The notes below the pieces were generated by a model. That model was not told the DNA's origin. It searched no databases and was given only the letters and a program-made list of their open reading frames with translations. Positions 1 through 4,295 of a DNA stretch of 6,098 bases are shown here, piece by piece; position 1 is the stretch's first letter, and every line of letters starts with the position of its first letter. This stretch comes from Pseudomonadota bacterium. Lineage in GTDB: Bacteria > Pseudomonadota > Alphaproteobacteria > Rhizobiales > Hyphomicrobiaceae. The stretch spans positions 1 through 6,098 of the forward strand of contig JAKALI010000268.1 in the NCBI GenBank assembly GCA_021813195.1. The letters are read 5' to 3'. The position numbers and the translations under genes are program-made.

Positions 1-76
1 GAGCGTCAGCTGGTTGGCTGAGAATGGCCACAGCAGGAACCAAGGAAAGGACCCACCACTTCTTGTTTCGCATCAT
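1..76 (-). CDS. Partial gene for an exported protein (signal peptide only in window)
   Basis: The gene runs off the left edge, so only the first 25 codons are visible. The peptide starts MMRNKK, continues WWVLSLVPAVAIL and ends SQPADA. This is a textbook Sec signal peptide: basic n-region, hydrophobic core, and an Ala-x-Ala signal peptidase site (A-D-A). A strong Shine-Dalgarno GGAGG lies at 85-81. It is 4 nt from the ATG at 76 and 7 nt from the ATG at 73, so the second ATG is the better-spaced start. The mature protein is not visible and its function is unknown. It follows two tiny membrane-peptide genes on the same strand, which makes a filamentous-phage major coat protein (pVIII-like) one candidate. 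A pilin or any other periplasmic protein is equally allowed by the sequence. Confidence 0.55.
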   Translation of the reverse strand, partial: MMRNKKWWVLSLVPAVAILSQPADA

Positions 77-148
77 ACCACCTCCACACTGTGAAAGATC
101 AGAGAACGAATACAATCAGCGAGAAGACTCGTGGCAGGCCCGCGTGGC

Positions 149-244
149 TTAATTGCGACGATCGAAACGCAACGATAAAAGCAACACCAAGATCGTGATG
201 GTACCTGCCACCAAGTCTGCGCAAATTTGACAATCGAGTATCAT
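149..244 (-). CDS. Small single-span membrane peptide, 31 aa
   Basis: A 31-codon frame reads MILDCQICADLV, then a hydrophobic run (AGTITILVLLLSL), and closes with the charged tail RFDRRN and TAA. The N-terminal CxxC (Cys5, Cys8), one transmembrane helix and a positive C-terminus look designed rather than random. Its start is 5 nt past the stop of the 38-aa peptide gene at 250-366. A GGGAAG within the end of that gene could serve as ribosome binding site, so translational coupling is plausible. Size and topology match the minor tip proteins of filamentous phages (pVII/pIX of Ff phages are 33 and 32 aa). That is an analogy, not detected homology. A chance ORF cannot be excluded at this length. 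Confidence 0.4.
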   Translation of the reverse strand: MILDCQICADLVAGTITILVLLLSLRFDRRN

Positions 245-249
245 ATTTT

Positions 250-366
250 CTAGTCTTCCCATCTCCAACGCACTCTAATTCCGGGGATGCCTGAATAGCG
301 CCACAATAATGACAGCAAAAAGCCAGACAATAAACCTCGAAGTACCGTGTAGAGTACGTCGTCCAT
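250..366 (-). CDS. Small single-span membrane peptide, 38 aa
   Basis: The frame runs MDDVLYTVLRGLLSGF, LLSLLWRYSG, IPGIRVRWRWED, stop. It has an acidic N-terminus, a hydrophobic helix at residues 4-22 with Gly spacing, and a Trp/Arg-rich basic C-terminal tail, as expected for a small inner-membrane peptide. No convincing Shine-Dalgarno precedes the ATG. A weak promoter-like pair (TTATTG, 17-nt spacer, TACTCT) would start a nearly leaderless transcript. The same frame stays open for about 33 codons upstream and includes a CxxC (CEKCD), so a TTG-initiated longer form is possible. The next gene begins 5 nt after the stop. The role is unknown; the size fits a pIX/pVII-like phage tip protein or another small membrane peptide. 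Confidence 0.4.
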   Translation of the reverse strand: MDDVLYTVLRGLLSGFLLSLLWRYSGIPGIRVRWRWED

Positions 367-462
367 TGCGTAAAGAGTATCACACTTTTCGCAGACCAAT
401 AATGACCCCGCAGCTGAAGGCGCCAAGTAGTCGCTGGCACGGCGTTTTCTGCCCTTCTTCGC

Positions 463-510
463 CTATCGGACACGCGTCGCAATACGCGGTATTGAACACG
501 CGTCCGATAG
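463..510. repeat. Imperfect palindrome, 48 bp
   Basis: Outer arms CTATCGGAC (463-471) and GTCCGATAG (502-510) are perfect 9-bp complements. A central AATAC-GCG-GTATT (481-493) forms an inner 5-bp stem, and the intervening 8-9 nt partly pair. The CTATCGRACGCGT motif recurs on the opposite strand at 908-920 with one mismatch relative to 510-498. Confidence 0.6.
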
Positions 511-723
511 CGCAGGCAACGGGTACAAACACCCGTACGACGCGTGTATCCCGCGGCTGTGCGCGCGATCCACGCAAGTCCTTGCAGGACAACGCCAAAG
601 CCCCCCGCCGTCGGGACGCTGCGCTCTGCTGCGCAGCCCGACCCAAATGCCGCCACCGCTCCATACCGCTGAGTACAGCGGTAGTCTGATAAGCGGCTGG
701 CGGCACTCGGCGTTGAAAATCAT
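463..723 (-). CDS. Doubtful 86-aa reading frame inside the hairpin-rich region
   Basis: The only support is an ATG at 723 preceded by AAGGAGG about 12 nt upstream, plus a reasonable first third (MIFNAECRQPLIRLPLYSAV). The remainder is Arg/Cys-rich and runs through several perfect inverted repeats, and its stop codon lies in a hairpin arm. A second overlapping minus-strand frame ends at 380. It contains a Cys-rich segment (AYCDACPIGEEGQKTPC) and could start at a GTG at 532 (50 aa). The better-looking segments lie in three different frames, which suggests either a decayed gene or no gene. Function is unknown. Confidence 0.2.
   Translation of the reverse strand: MIFNAECRQPLIRLPLYSAVWSGGGIWVGLRSRAQRPDGGGLWRCPARTCVDRAHSRGIHASYGCLYPLPALSDACSIPRIATRVR
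610..642. repeat. Hairpin inside the left repeat arm
   Basis: GTCGG (610-614), a 3-nt bulge and GCTGCGC (618-624) pair with GCGCAGC (631-637) and CCGAC (638-642) around the loop TCTGCT. The hairpin joins the end of the 15-bp box to the start of the 20-bp box. Confidence 0.6.
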
Positions 724-784
724 AGTCGGCTCTGGCCTCCTTGATTTTCTAACGCCTCGGCTGTCGGCATTTGGGTCGGGCTGC
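633..784. repeat. Inner perfect inverted repeat, 20 bp arms (633-652 / 765-784)
   Basis: Positions 633-652 and 765-784 are perfect reverse complements over 20 bp (core GCCCGACCCAAATGCC). The 112 bp between them (653-764) includes a separate 7-bp hairpin at 664-683. A single-stranded copy of either strand would fold into a long stem here. Confidence 0.8.
664..683. repeat. Hairpin in the loop of the large palindrome
   Basis: TACCGCT (664-670) pairs perfectly with AGCGGTA (677-683) around the 6-nt loop GAGTAC. Confidence 0.55.
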
Positions 785-786
785 CG

Positions 787-828
787 CGCAAAATATAGTC
801 GCCGGCAGGGCCGGCTCCTTATTTTGCG
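787..828. repeat. Hairpin inside the right repeat arm
   Basis: CGCAAAATA (787-795) pairs with TATTTTGCG (820-828). A second stem, GCCGGC (801-806) with GCCGGC (810-815) around AGG, sits inside. It occupies the place held by the shorter hairpin 610-642 in the left arm. The two arms thus share their flanking boxes but carry different central hairpins: 18 nt between the boxes on the left and 48 nt on the right. Confidence 0.6.
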
Positions 829-882
829 GGCGCCGACGGCGGGGGGCCAGAGTGCGGTGGTGTGCCCTTTTCGTACACGTCG

Positions 883-913
883 CGATAGTCCTCGCAGGCG
901 CTGCGGGCTATCG
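883..913. repeat. Two-step hairpin
   Basis: CGATAG (883-888) pairs with CTATCG (908-913), and CGCAG (893-897) pairs with CTGCG (901-905) around GCG. Small bulges lie at 889-892 and 906-907. Confidence 0.5.
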
Positions 914-935
914 AACGCGTCCGAAGTCGGGCGCG

Positions 936-961
936 GCTCCTCGCAGCTGGGAGCGAGGAGC
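936..961 (-). repeat. 9-bp hairpin downstream of the toxin gene
   Basis: GCTCCTCGC (936-944) and GCGAGGAGC (953-961) are perfect complements with an 8-nt loop. The hairpin lies 33-58 nt past the toxin stop codon on the minus strand. No T-run follows, so it is not a standard intrinsic terminator, though it could protect an mRNA 3' end. Confidence 0.5.
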
Positions 962-978
962 ACGCCCGGTCCAAGCGC

Positions 979-993
979 GCGGCCCGTGGCCGC
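979..993 (-). repeat. 6-bp hairpin abutting the toxin stop codon
   Basis: GCGGCC-CGT-GGCCGC occupies 979-993, directly next to the toxin stop at 996-994. There is no T-run. It could be a weak terminator or an mRNA 3'-end stabiliser together with the hairpin at 936-961. Confidence 0.4.
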
Positions 994-1299
994 TCAATCC
1001 TCGCCCGGAATGCGGTTGAGATCCTGGACGCGGGCGCCATGAATCACGCGGGCGATCTCGACGACGCCGCGAACCTCGTCGACGCGGCAGAAGATGGTGT
1101 AGGGGTAGCGCGCAAGCGGCAGGCGCCGCACGTTGGCTTCGTCCGTCGCAATCGACGTATAGGGGCACTCGCCGAGCCGTTCGCACTCGAAACGGATGGC
1201 ATCCTCGACGCGCTGCGCCGCGGCAGGGTTGTGAACGACGATGCTGTCGTAGATGTCGCCGATGTCGCGCCGCGCCCGTTCAGCGAACACGACCCTCAT
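994..1299 (-). CDS. ParE/RelE-superfamily toxin of a type II toxin-antitoxin system
   Basis: The 101-aa protein has the pattern of the ParE/RelE fold. An N-terminal beta strand (MRVVFAERA) leads into helices carrying DIGDIYDSIVVHNPAAAQRV. A VRRLPLARYPYTIFCRV strand pair follows, and the end is the family-typical EIARVIHGAR (residues 81-90). ParE members poison DNA gyrase and RelE members cleave mRNA on ribosomes. The sequence looks more ParE-like (the helical NPxAAxRV and the HGAR ending), but the target cannot be proven from it. The start codon overlaps the antitoxin stop by 4 bp (ATGA), so translation is coupled and the toxin is made only with its antitoxin. Length is normal and no truncation is seen. 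Hairpins lie just after the stop. Confidence 0.88.
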   Translation of the reverse strand: MRVVFAERARRDIGDIYDSIVVHNPAAAQRVEDAIRFECERLGECPYTSIATDEANVRRLPLARYPYTIFCRVDEVRGVVEIARVIHGARVQDLNRIPGED

Positions 1300-1523
1300 G
1301 CGCGGTGGCGCGCCCAGAACTTGGTCATGTCGTCGTCGGACACGATGCGTCCGGCGTCGAGATCGGCAAGGCCTTCTCGGACGAGAAGGCGCTCCTCGTC
1401 GCTGAGCCGGTACGTCCCGTCGCCGGCCGCGGCAATCTGCTTCAGCACGTCAGCGGCATAGGCCTGACGCTCGGGCGACAGCGCCTTCACCTTCTCGATG
1501 GCTTCTTCGAGAACCTTGATCAT
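1296..1523 (-). CDS. Antitoxin partner of the ParE-like toxin
   Basis: This 75-aa protein lies immediately upstream of the toxin with a 4-bp overlap, the usual antitoxin-first order. Residues 1-32 are strongly helical (VLEEAIEKVKALSPERQAY). A turn around GDGTYRLSDEER follows, then the acidic LADLDAGRIVSDDDM and the C-terminal FWARHRA. The acidic C-terminal half is the type of segment that wraps a basic ParE toxin. A conventional ribbon-helix-helix signature is not obvious, so the antitoxin family is left open and the call rests mainly on gene order and size. No Shine-Dalgarno precedes the ATG; the promoter-like boxes place the transcript start at or next to it, suggesting leaderless translation. 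It would neutralise the toxin in the cytoplasm and probably repress its own promoter. Confidence 0.8.
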   Translation of the reverse strand: MIKVLEEAIEKVKALSPERQAYAADVLKQIAAAGDGTYRLSDEERLLVREGLADLDAGRIVSDDDMTKFWARHRA

Positions 1524-1525
1524 GA

Positions 1526-1557
1526 AGACAGTCTAACACGTCGCGCTGGATTCGGAA
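1526..1557 (-). promoter_or_regulatory. Candidate promoter and operator of the toxin-antitoxin operon
   Basis: On the minus strand a TTCCGA box (1557-1552) and a TAGACT box (1535-1530) are 16 nt apart, which puts the transcript start on or beside the antitoxin ATG at 1523. The 9-bp palindrome AGACAGTCT (1526-1534) overlaps the -10 box and would be a natural autorepression site. The -35 match is weak. Confidence 0.3.
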
Positions 1558-1624
1558 CCCTGCGATAGCGGCGGCGCTATGGCGTTAATCCCCTGCCTTG
1601 CCCTTCCGCCGTGCCGGTTTCGGC

Positions 1625-1630
1625 TACAAT
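1625..1630 (+). promoter_or_regulatory. Possible -10 box upstream of the TraG-like gene
   Basis: TACAAT is a good -10 hexamer in the divergent intergenic region (1524-1777), about 150 nt before the ATPase start. A convincing -35 at 16-18 nt is absent: CTTCCG lies at 1603-1608, and CTTGCC at 1597-1602 is too far. A small dyad (CGGAC/GTCCG at 1682-1697) lies between the box and the gene. Confidence 0.25.
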
Positions 1631-1777
1631 AGCCTGAGGGAGTGCCGCGGTCAGCGGGGGGAGATTGCACGTGCTCCGCAGCGGACTTGATCGTCCGTTT
1701 ACGGCTGCTGCAATCGTCACCGCCGAACTGCATTTCCCAGGATGCTGTGCGCGTGACCTCGGCGGCCGTGCCGGGCT

Positions 1778-3082
1778 ATGGAGAACCACACCTATCTTGG
1801 GGAGGCGCAGAACGGCTTCGGGGCCGTGCCGCTCGCTATGAGTCGCGTCCAGCGGTTCGAGCATGTTGCGGTGATCGGCGCCTCCGGCGTCGGCAAGTCG
1901 ACGCTGCTCCGCTCGATCGCCGCCGCCGACATCGCGCGCGGAGACGGCCTCTTGTATCTCGACCCGCACGGCGACGAGGCTGCCGCGCTACTCGATCTCA
2001 TCCCGGCGTGGCGCCTCAACCACGTTGTGTTCCTCGAGATCGCCAACAGCGACTGGCCGATCGCGTTCAACGTGCTCGACTGCGACCATGCCGACGACCG
2101 TGCCTTTGTCGCCGACGCCTTAGTCTCTGCGCTGCGCGACATCTGGTTCGACAGCATGACCGCTGCGCCGCGCATGGAGAATGTGCTGCGGCATGCCGTG
2201 ATCGCGCTGCTCCATGTTCCGAACGCGACGCTGCCGCTGATCGCCCGCCTGCTCACGGACGACCGCTTCCGGTCGGACGTCGTAGCGCGTGTCAGCAATC
2301 CGATCACGCGCCGCTTCTTTGAGGATCGCTTCGAGACGTGGCGCGACGGCTTTCGCGGCGAGGTGATCGAGCCGATTCTGACCCGCCTCGACACCGTCTT
2401 GGCGTTCCCCGTCATGCTCAACTGCCTCGGCCAGCACCGGCGGACGCTACGGCTCGATCATGCCATGCAAGGGCGCCGCATCGTGATCGCCGACATGTCC
2501 AGGATCGGCGACAGCGCCGCGCATCTGATGGGGGCGCTGTTACTGGCCCGGGTCCGAACCGCAGCTCTGGCCCGGGCCAGAATGGCGCACAGCCAGCGCG
2601 CCGATTTCCATCTCATCGTCGACGAGCTGCCGCGCTTTGCCACCAACTCGGTGCCTGCGCTGTTGAGCGAGGCGCGCAAGTTTCAGGTTTCGATGACCTA
2701 CAGCACGCAGATGCTGGCGACGCTCTCGGAACGGACACGGGCCGCGGTGCTAGCGACAACCGGAACGCTCGCCGCCTTTCGGCTCGGCCCCGAGGACGGC
2801 TCAGCGATCGCGCCGAAGTTCGATGAGCTCCACCGCGATTTCAACGCCGCGCGCTTCAACGATCTGGAACGGGGCGAGGCGCTGATCAAGATCGGCGCCG
2901 CGGACGTGCGGCGCGTGCTCTGTGCGCCCCCGCCCGCGGGCTATGGCCTGGCGGACATTGCGCGGCGCCAGAGCCAGCGCCATTTTGCGCGCCCGCGGGC
3001 GCAGGTCGAGCAATGGCTGCAGACATCGCTAAGTTCCCGAGCCAGCTCGCCTCAGAAATCCAGGCGTCGCCGGGCGGTTTGA
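1778..3082 (+). CDS. Soluble VirD4/TraG-like (HerA-FtsK superfamily) DNA-transfer ATPase
   Basis: The 434-aa protein carries Walker A GASGVGKST (residues 34-42), the downstream LLYLDPHGDEA typical of the family (58-68), Walker B HLIVDE (278-283), a STQ sensor-like motif (309-311) and the conserved TGTLAAFRLGPEDG (328-341). These place it among type IV coupling-protein-like ATPases, hexameric motors that hand or pump DNA. Unlike VirD4 or TraG (about 600-700 aa with two N-terminal membrane helices), it begins straight at the motor domain (YLGEAQNGFG before Walker A) and has no transmembrane segment. A cytosolic motor, or one anchored by a partner, is likely. The C-terminus ends in a basic tail (QKSRRRRAV). 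A TGA lies in frame just upstream, so the ATG at 1778 is the earliest start; its ribosome binding site is weak. The ATG 20 codons later (AMSRV) would cut conserved sequence. No relaxase gene is in the window. Confidence 0.9.
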   Translation: MENHTYLGEAQNGFGAVPLAMSRVQRFEHVAVIGASGVGKSTLLRSIAAADIARGDGLLYLDPHGDEAAALLDLIPAWRLNHVVFLEIANSDWPIAFNVLDCDHADDRAFVADALVSALRDIWFDSMTAAPRMENVLRHAVIALLHVPNATLPLIARLLTDDRFRSDVVARVSNPITRRFFEDRFETWRDGFRGEVIEPILTRLDTVLAFPVMLNCLGQHRRTLRLDHAMQGRRIVIADMSRIGDSAAHLMGALLLARVRTAALARARMAHSQRADFHLIVDELPRFATNSVPALLSEARKFQVSMTYSTQMLATLSERTRAAVLATTGTLAAFRLGPEDGSAIAPKFDELHRDFNAARFNDLERGEALIKIGAADVRRVLCAPPPAGYGLADIARRQSQRHFARPRAQVEQWLQTSLSSRASSPQKSRRRRAV

Positions 3083-3092
3083 AGCCTACTAC

Positions 3093-3698
3093 TCAACTTC
3101 CAACTCCATGCCCCTCCAGTGTGGAGCGGGTACTTGATCGATAAATCGCCAAGAGCTCTCGAATGAGATCCTTGTGGCGCACCCGCACTTGCTCGTCCTT
3201 GAGATCACCGCCGAGTCGCTGCTCGAGACCGAGGGCAGCGTAGTTGTCGGCCATGTCGGTGACGGCGGTTGCCAGACGAATCAGGCCGGCGGCCACATTC
3301 CTCACCGCCTCTAACTTTGCCTCGCGTACATCGAGCTGACCCGCGTCGCGCAGCTCGGCGTCAAACAGGCTGATGAGTTGAAGCACTCCGCTCCATGTTT
3401 TCGACGCGAGGCCGAAGCGATGCTCGATGCCGAACGGGGGATCTCGCAACGCGGTCTCCCAGTCTCTGACCGTCGATTTCATTGTCTTCGGGACCCGACT
3501 GTAGTCCTTGATCCAGTATGGAGAATCCGTACGATCGAGCAGCACGCTCAACATCGTAGCTTCATCGTGCCCCAGTTCGTCGCGGATGGCCTCAAGAGTC
3601 AGCCCGAAACTTCTTGGTATCTTGTTCTTGCCTCCGGTGGCCTCATGGCGGACGGCGGCGCGCGGTCGTCCCGTGCGTCCCGGATGACGGCTGGGCAT
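3093..3698 (-). CDS. Unrecognised 201-aa soluble protein with a basic N-terminal tail
   Basis: I do not recognise a family. Residues 1-28 are Arg/Lys-rich and probably disordered (MPSRHPGRTGRPRAAVRHEA). They are followed by FGLTLEAIRDELGHDEATML, then YWIKDYSRVPKTMKSTVRDW, and a long mostly helical C-terminal half from residue 100 on. There are no membrane segments or cysteines. A basic tail plus helices would suit a nucleic-acid-binding or plasmid-maintenance protein, but that is a guess. The frame is open further upstream to 3842. The ATG at 3698 is preferred because CAGGGG sits 8 nt before it and because the upstream extension reads through a terminator-like hairpin. The gene converges on the TraG-like gene with only 10 bp between the stops, and the leader architecture suggests regulated read-through. 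Confidence 0.75.
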   Translation of the reverse strand: MPSRHPGRTGRPRAAVRHEATGGKNKIPRSFGLTLEAIRDELGHDEATMLSVLLDRTDSPYWIKDYSRVPKTMKSTVRDWETALRDPPFGIEHRFGLASKTWSGVLQLISLFDAELRDAGQLDVREAKLEAVRNVAAGLIRLATAVTDMADNYAALGLEQRLGGDLKDEQVRVRHKDLIRELLAIYRSSTRSTLEGHGVGS

Positions 3699-3725
3699 CG
3701 TGAAAACCCCTGCGAATGGGCAATG

Positions 3726-3751
3726 AAAAAGCCGCGAGATTTCGCGGCTTT
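3726..3751 (-). terminator. Intrinsic-terminator-like hairpin in the leader of the 3093-3698 gene
   Basis: AAAGCCGCGA (minus strand 3751-3742) and its perfect complement TCGCGGCTTT (3737-3728) form a 10-bp stem with a 4-nt loop. On the minus strand five T residues end at 3726. It ends 13 nt before the ribosome binding site (3712-3707) of the gene at 3698, so full termination would silence that gene. It is either an attenuator or the 3' end of a separate small RNA. On the plus strand the T-run is poor. Confidence 0.6.
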
Positions 3752-3939
3752 CGAATCTGTTTGCATGAACAACACGCAGTTGCGAAGATGCGGCCACCAC
3801 GGTCCTTTTGCCGAAGCCCGTGGCGGCCGCGTGCATCCACACCCGGCTCTCTCGAGTGAAGACCCGGAGGTAATCACATGACCAAATGTGGATAGGTTGG
3901 CGCGTTCAGATGCCAACGGCGTCACGCGGCGCGTGGCGA

Positions 3940-3957
3940 CCGTCGGTGTCTCGACCC
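3940..3957 (+). repeat. Direct repeat, copy 1 (18 bp)
   Basis: CCGTCGGTGTCTCGACCC is identical to 4303-4320. With flanks, 24 of 27 bases match (3931-3957 against 4294-4320). The copies are 363 bp apart, and this one lies just downstream of the minus-strand promoter start. Confidence 0.7.
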
Positions 3958-3971
3958 TTTGACCTGCGCGC

Positions 3972-4000
3972 ACTATACGCCCCCCGCGGTGACTTTCAAG
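3972..4000 (-). promoter_or_regulatory. Minus-strand promoter for the leader and the 3093-3698 gene
   Basis: CTTGAA (4000-3995) and TATAGT (3977-3972) are 17 nt apart, close to the alphaproteobacterial housekeeping pattern (CTTGAC and a TATA-type -10). Transcription would begin near 3965. Overlapping inverted repeats (TTTGACCT 3958-3965 with 3999-4006; CGCGGT 3985-3990 with 4006-4011; GACTTTC 3991-3997 with 4011-4017) cover the promoter and could hold a repressor site. Confidence 0.5.
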
Positions 4001-4260
4001 GTCAAACCGCGAAAGTCTGAGGATAGCGTACTGCAGCTGGCGCGAGGCCAACCGCGATCCATCCCGCAAGCATCTCCTTGCAACAATCAGCCGGCCTCGA
4101 AGCTCGGCCAGAAAAACAAGTGATTGAATCTATGTAATCTTCCGAGTTCGCGTTGCGAATATTGGTTGATTGATGGAATATTTTGCAGTCACTTATGTAT
4201 ATCTATGACATGCCGTGATTTTTATTTGACAACAGCAACTTTTTATTGATTCAGCGAGTT

Positions 4261-4269
4261 TGTTATACT
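4261..4269 (+). promoter_or_regulatory. Extended -10 promoter of the right-hand operon
   Basis: TGTTATACT combines an extended TGn with a near-consensus -10 (TATACT at 4264-4269) at the end of an AT-rich tract. A -35 at 17 nt would be the poor TTTTAT (4241-4246), which an extended -10 can tolerate. Transcription would start near 4276, about 20 nt before the first operon gene. Confidence 0.45.
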
Positions 4270-4295
4270 ACTTTAATCTTTAATGCTCGTCATGC

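Larger units (their letters stand above)
600..847. repeat. Outer perfect inverted repeat, 15 bp arms (600-614 / 833-847)
   Basis: The left arm GCCCCCCGCCGTCGG at 600-614 is the exact reverse complement of 833-847. It lies outside, and in the same order as, the 20-bp pair at 633-652/765-784. The two arms are therefore inverted copies of one longer unit rather than chance matches. Confidence 0.75.
367..993. other. Hairpin-dense stretch without a confident gene
   Basis: Apart from the doubtful frame at 463-723 there is no convincing protein gene here. Local hairpins can be read at 463-510, 519-536 (ACGGGT/ACCCGT, loop of 6), 574-585 (GCAAG/CTTGC) overlapping 578-590 (GTCCT/AGGAC), 610-642, 664-683, 787-828, 883-913, 936-961 and 979-993. 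Two long-range perfect inverted repeats span the middle. This could be a replication, packaging or transfer origin, a structured RNA, or a cluster of palindromic repeats. Confidence 0.55.
3699..3965 (-). promoter_or_regulatory. Structured leader or small RNA candidate
   Basis: The segment lies between a minus-strand promoter and the 201-aa protein gene. It contains a 13-bp stem, 3830-3818 with 3802-3790 (GCGGCCGCCACGG pairing with CCGTGGTGGCCGC, one G-U pair), with a 15-nt loop, and then the terminator-like hairpin at 3751-3726. The order promoter, hairpin, terminator, ribosome binding site, start codon is that of an attenuated leader. A transcript ending at the terminator would be an RNA of about 240 nt. 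A peptide frame in phase with the downstream gene runs from 3842 through the hairpins, so the leader could also be translated. No known riboswitch class is recognised. Confidence 0.4.
3966..4282. other. Intergenic stretch with an AT-rich core
   Basis: No gene is seen. The left part holds the overlapping dyads and minus-strand promoter. From about 4100 the base composition changes sharply to AT-rich, with repeated TTGATT/GATTGA-type words, two AATATT sites and a TTGACA (4226-4231). It ends at the extended -10 box. This could be a strong promoter region, a duplex-opening element or recently acquired DNA; the sequence alone does not decide. Confidence 0.5.

Noticed and set aside
819..1040. Minus-strand frame ending CEDYRDVYEKGTPPHSG, with a plausible C-terminus
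   Set aside because: Its start lies inside the toxin gene in another frame, its first half is Arg-rich shadow sequence, and it ends inside the repeat hairpin. At most a gene fragment.
1642..2322. Plus-strand frame overlapping the TraG-like ATPase start
   Set aside because: Arg/Cys-rich shadow translation; the ATPase frame has clear Walker motifs over the same bases.
3114..3126. CTCCA-GTG-TGGAG hairpin just past the ATPase stop as a terminator
   Set aside because: Short 5-bp stem without a T-run and inside the coding end of the convergent gene.
3887..3895. DnaA-box-like TGTGGATAG near the AT-rich region, suggesting a replication origin
   Set aside because: A single site with one mismatch, no clustered boxes or true iterons, and no recognised replication initiator.
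3866..3895. Good Shine-Dalgarno GGAGG followed by ATG at 3878 on the plus strand
   Set aside because: The frame stops after five codons (MTKCG). The alternative ATG at 3886 (44 codons) is too far from the Shine-Dalgarno and has no protein-like pattern.
4185..4212. dif-like sequence (TTATGTATAT...) in the AT-rich block, tempting because inoviruses integrate at dif
   Set aside because: Only the central TGTATA agrees well; the XerD-side arm matches the proteobacterial dif pattern poorly without gaps.
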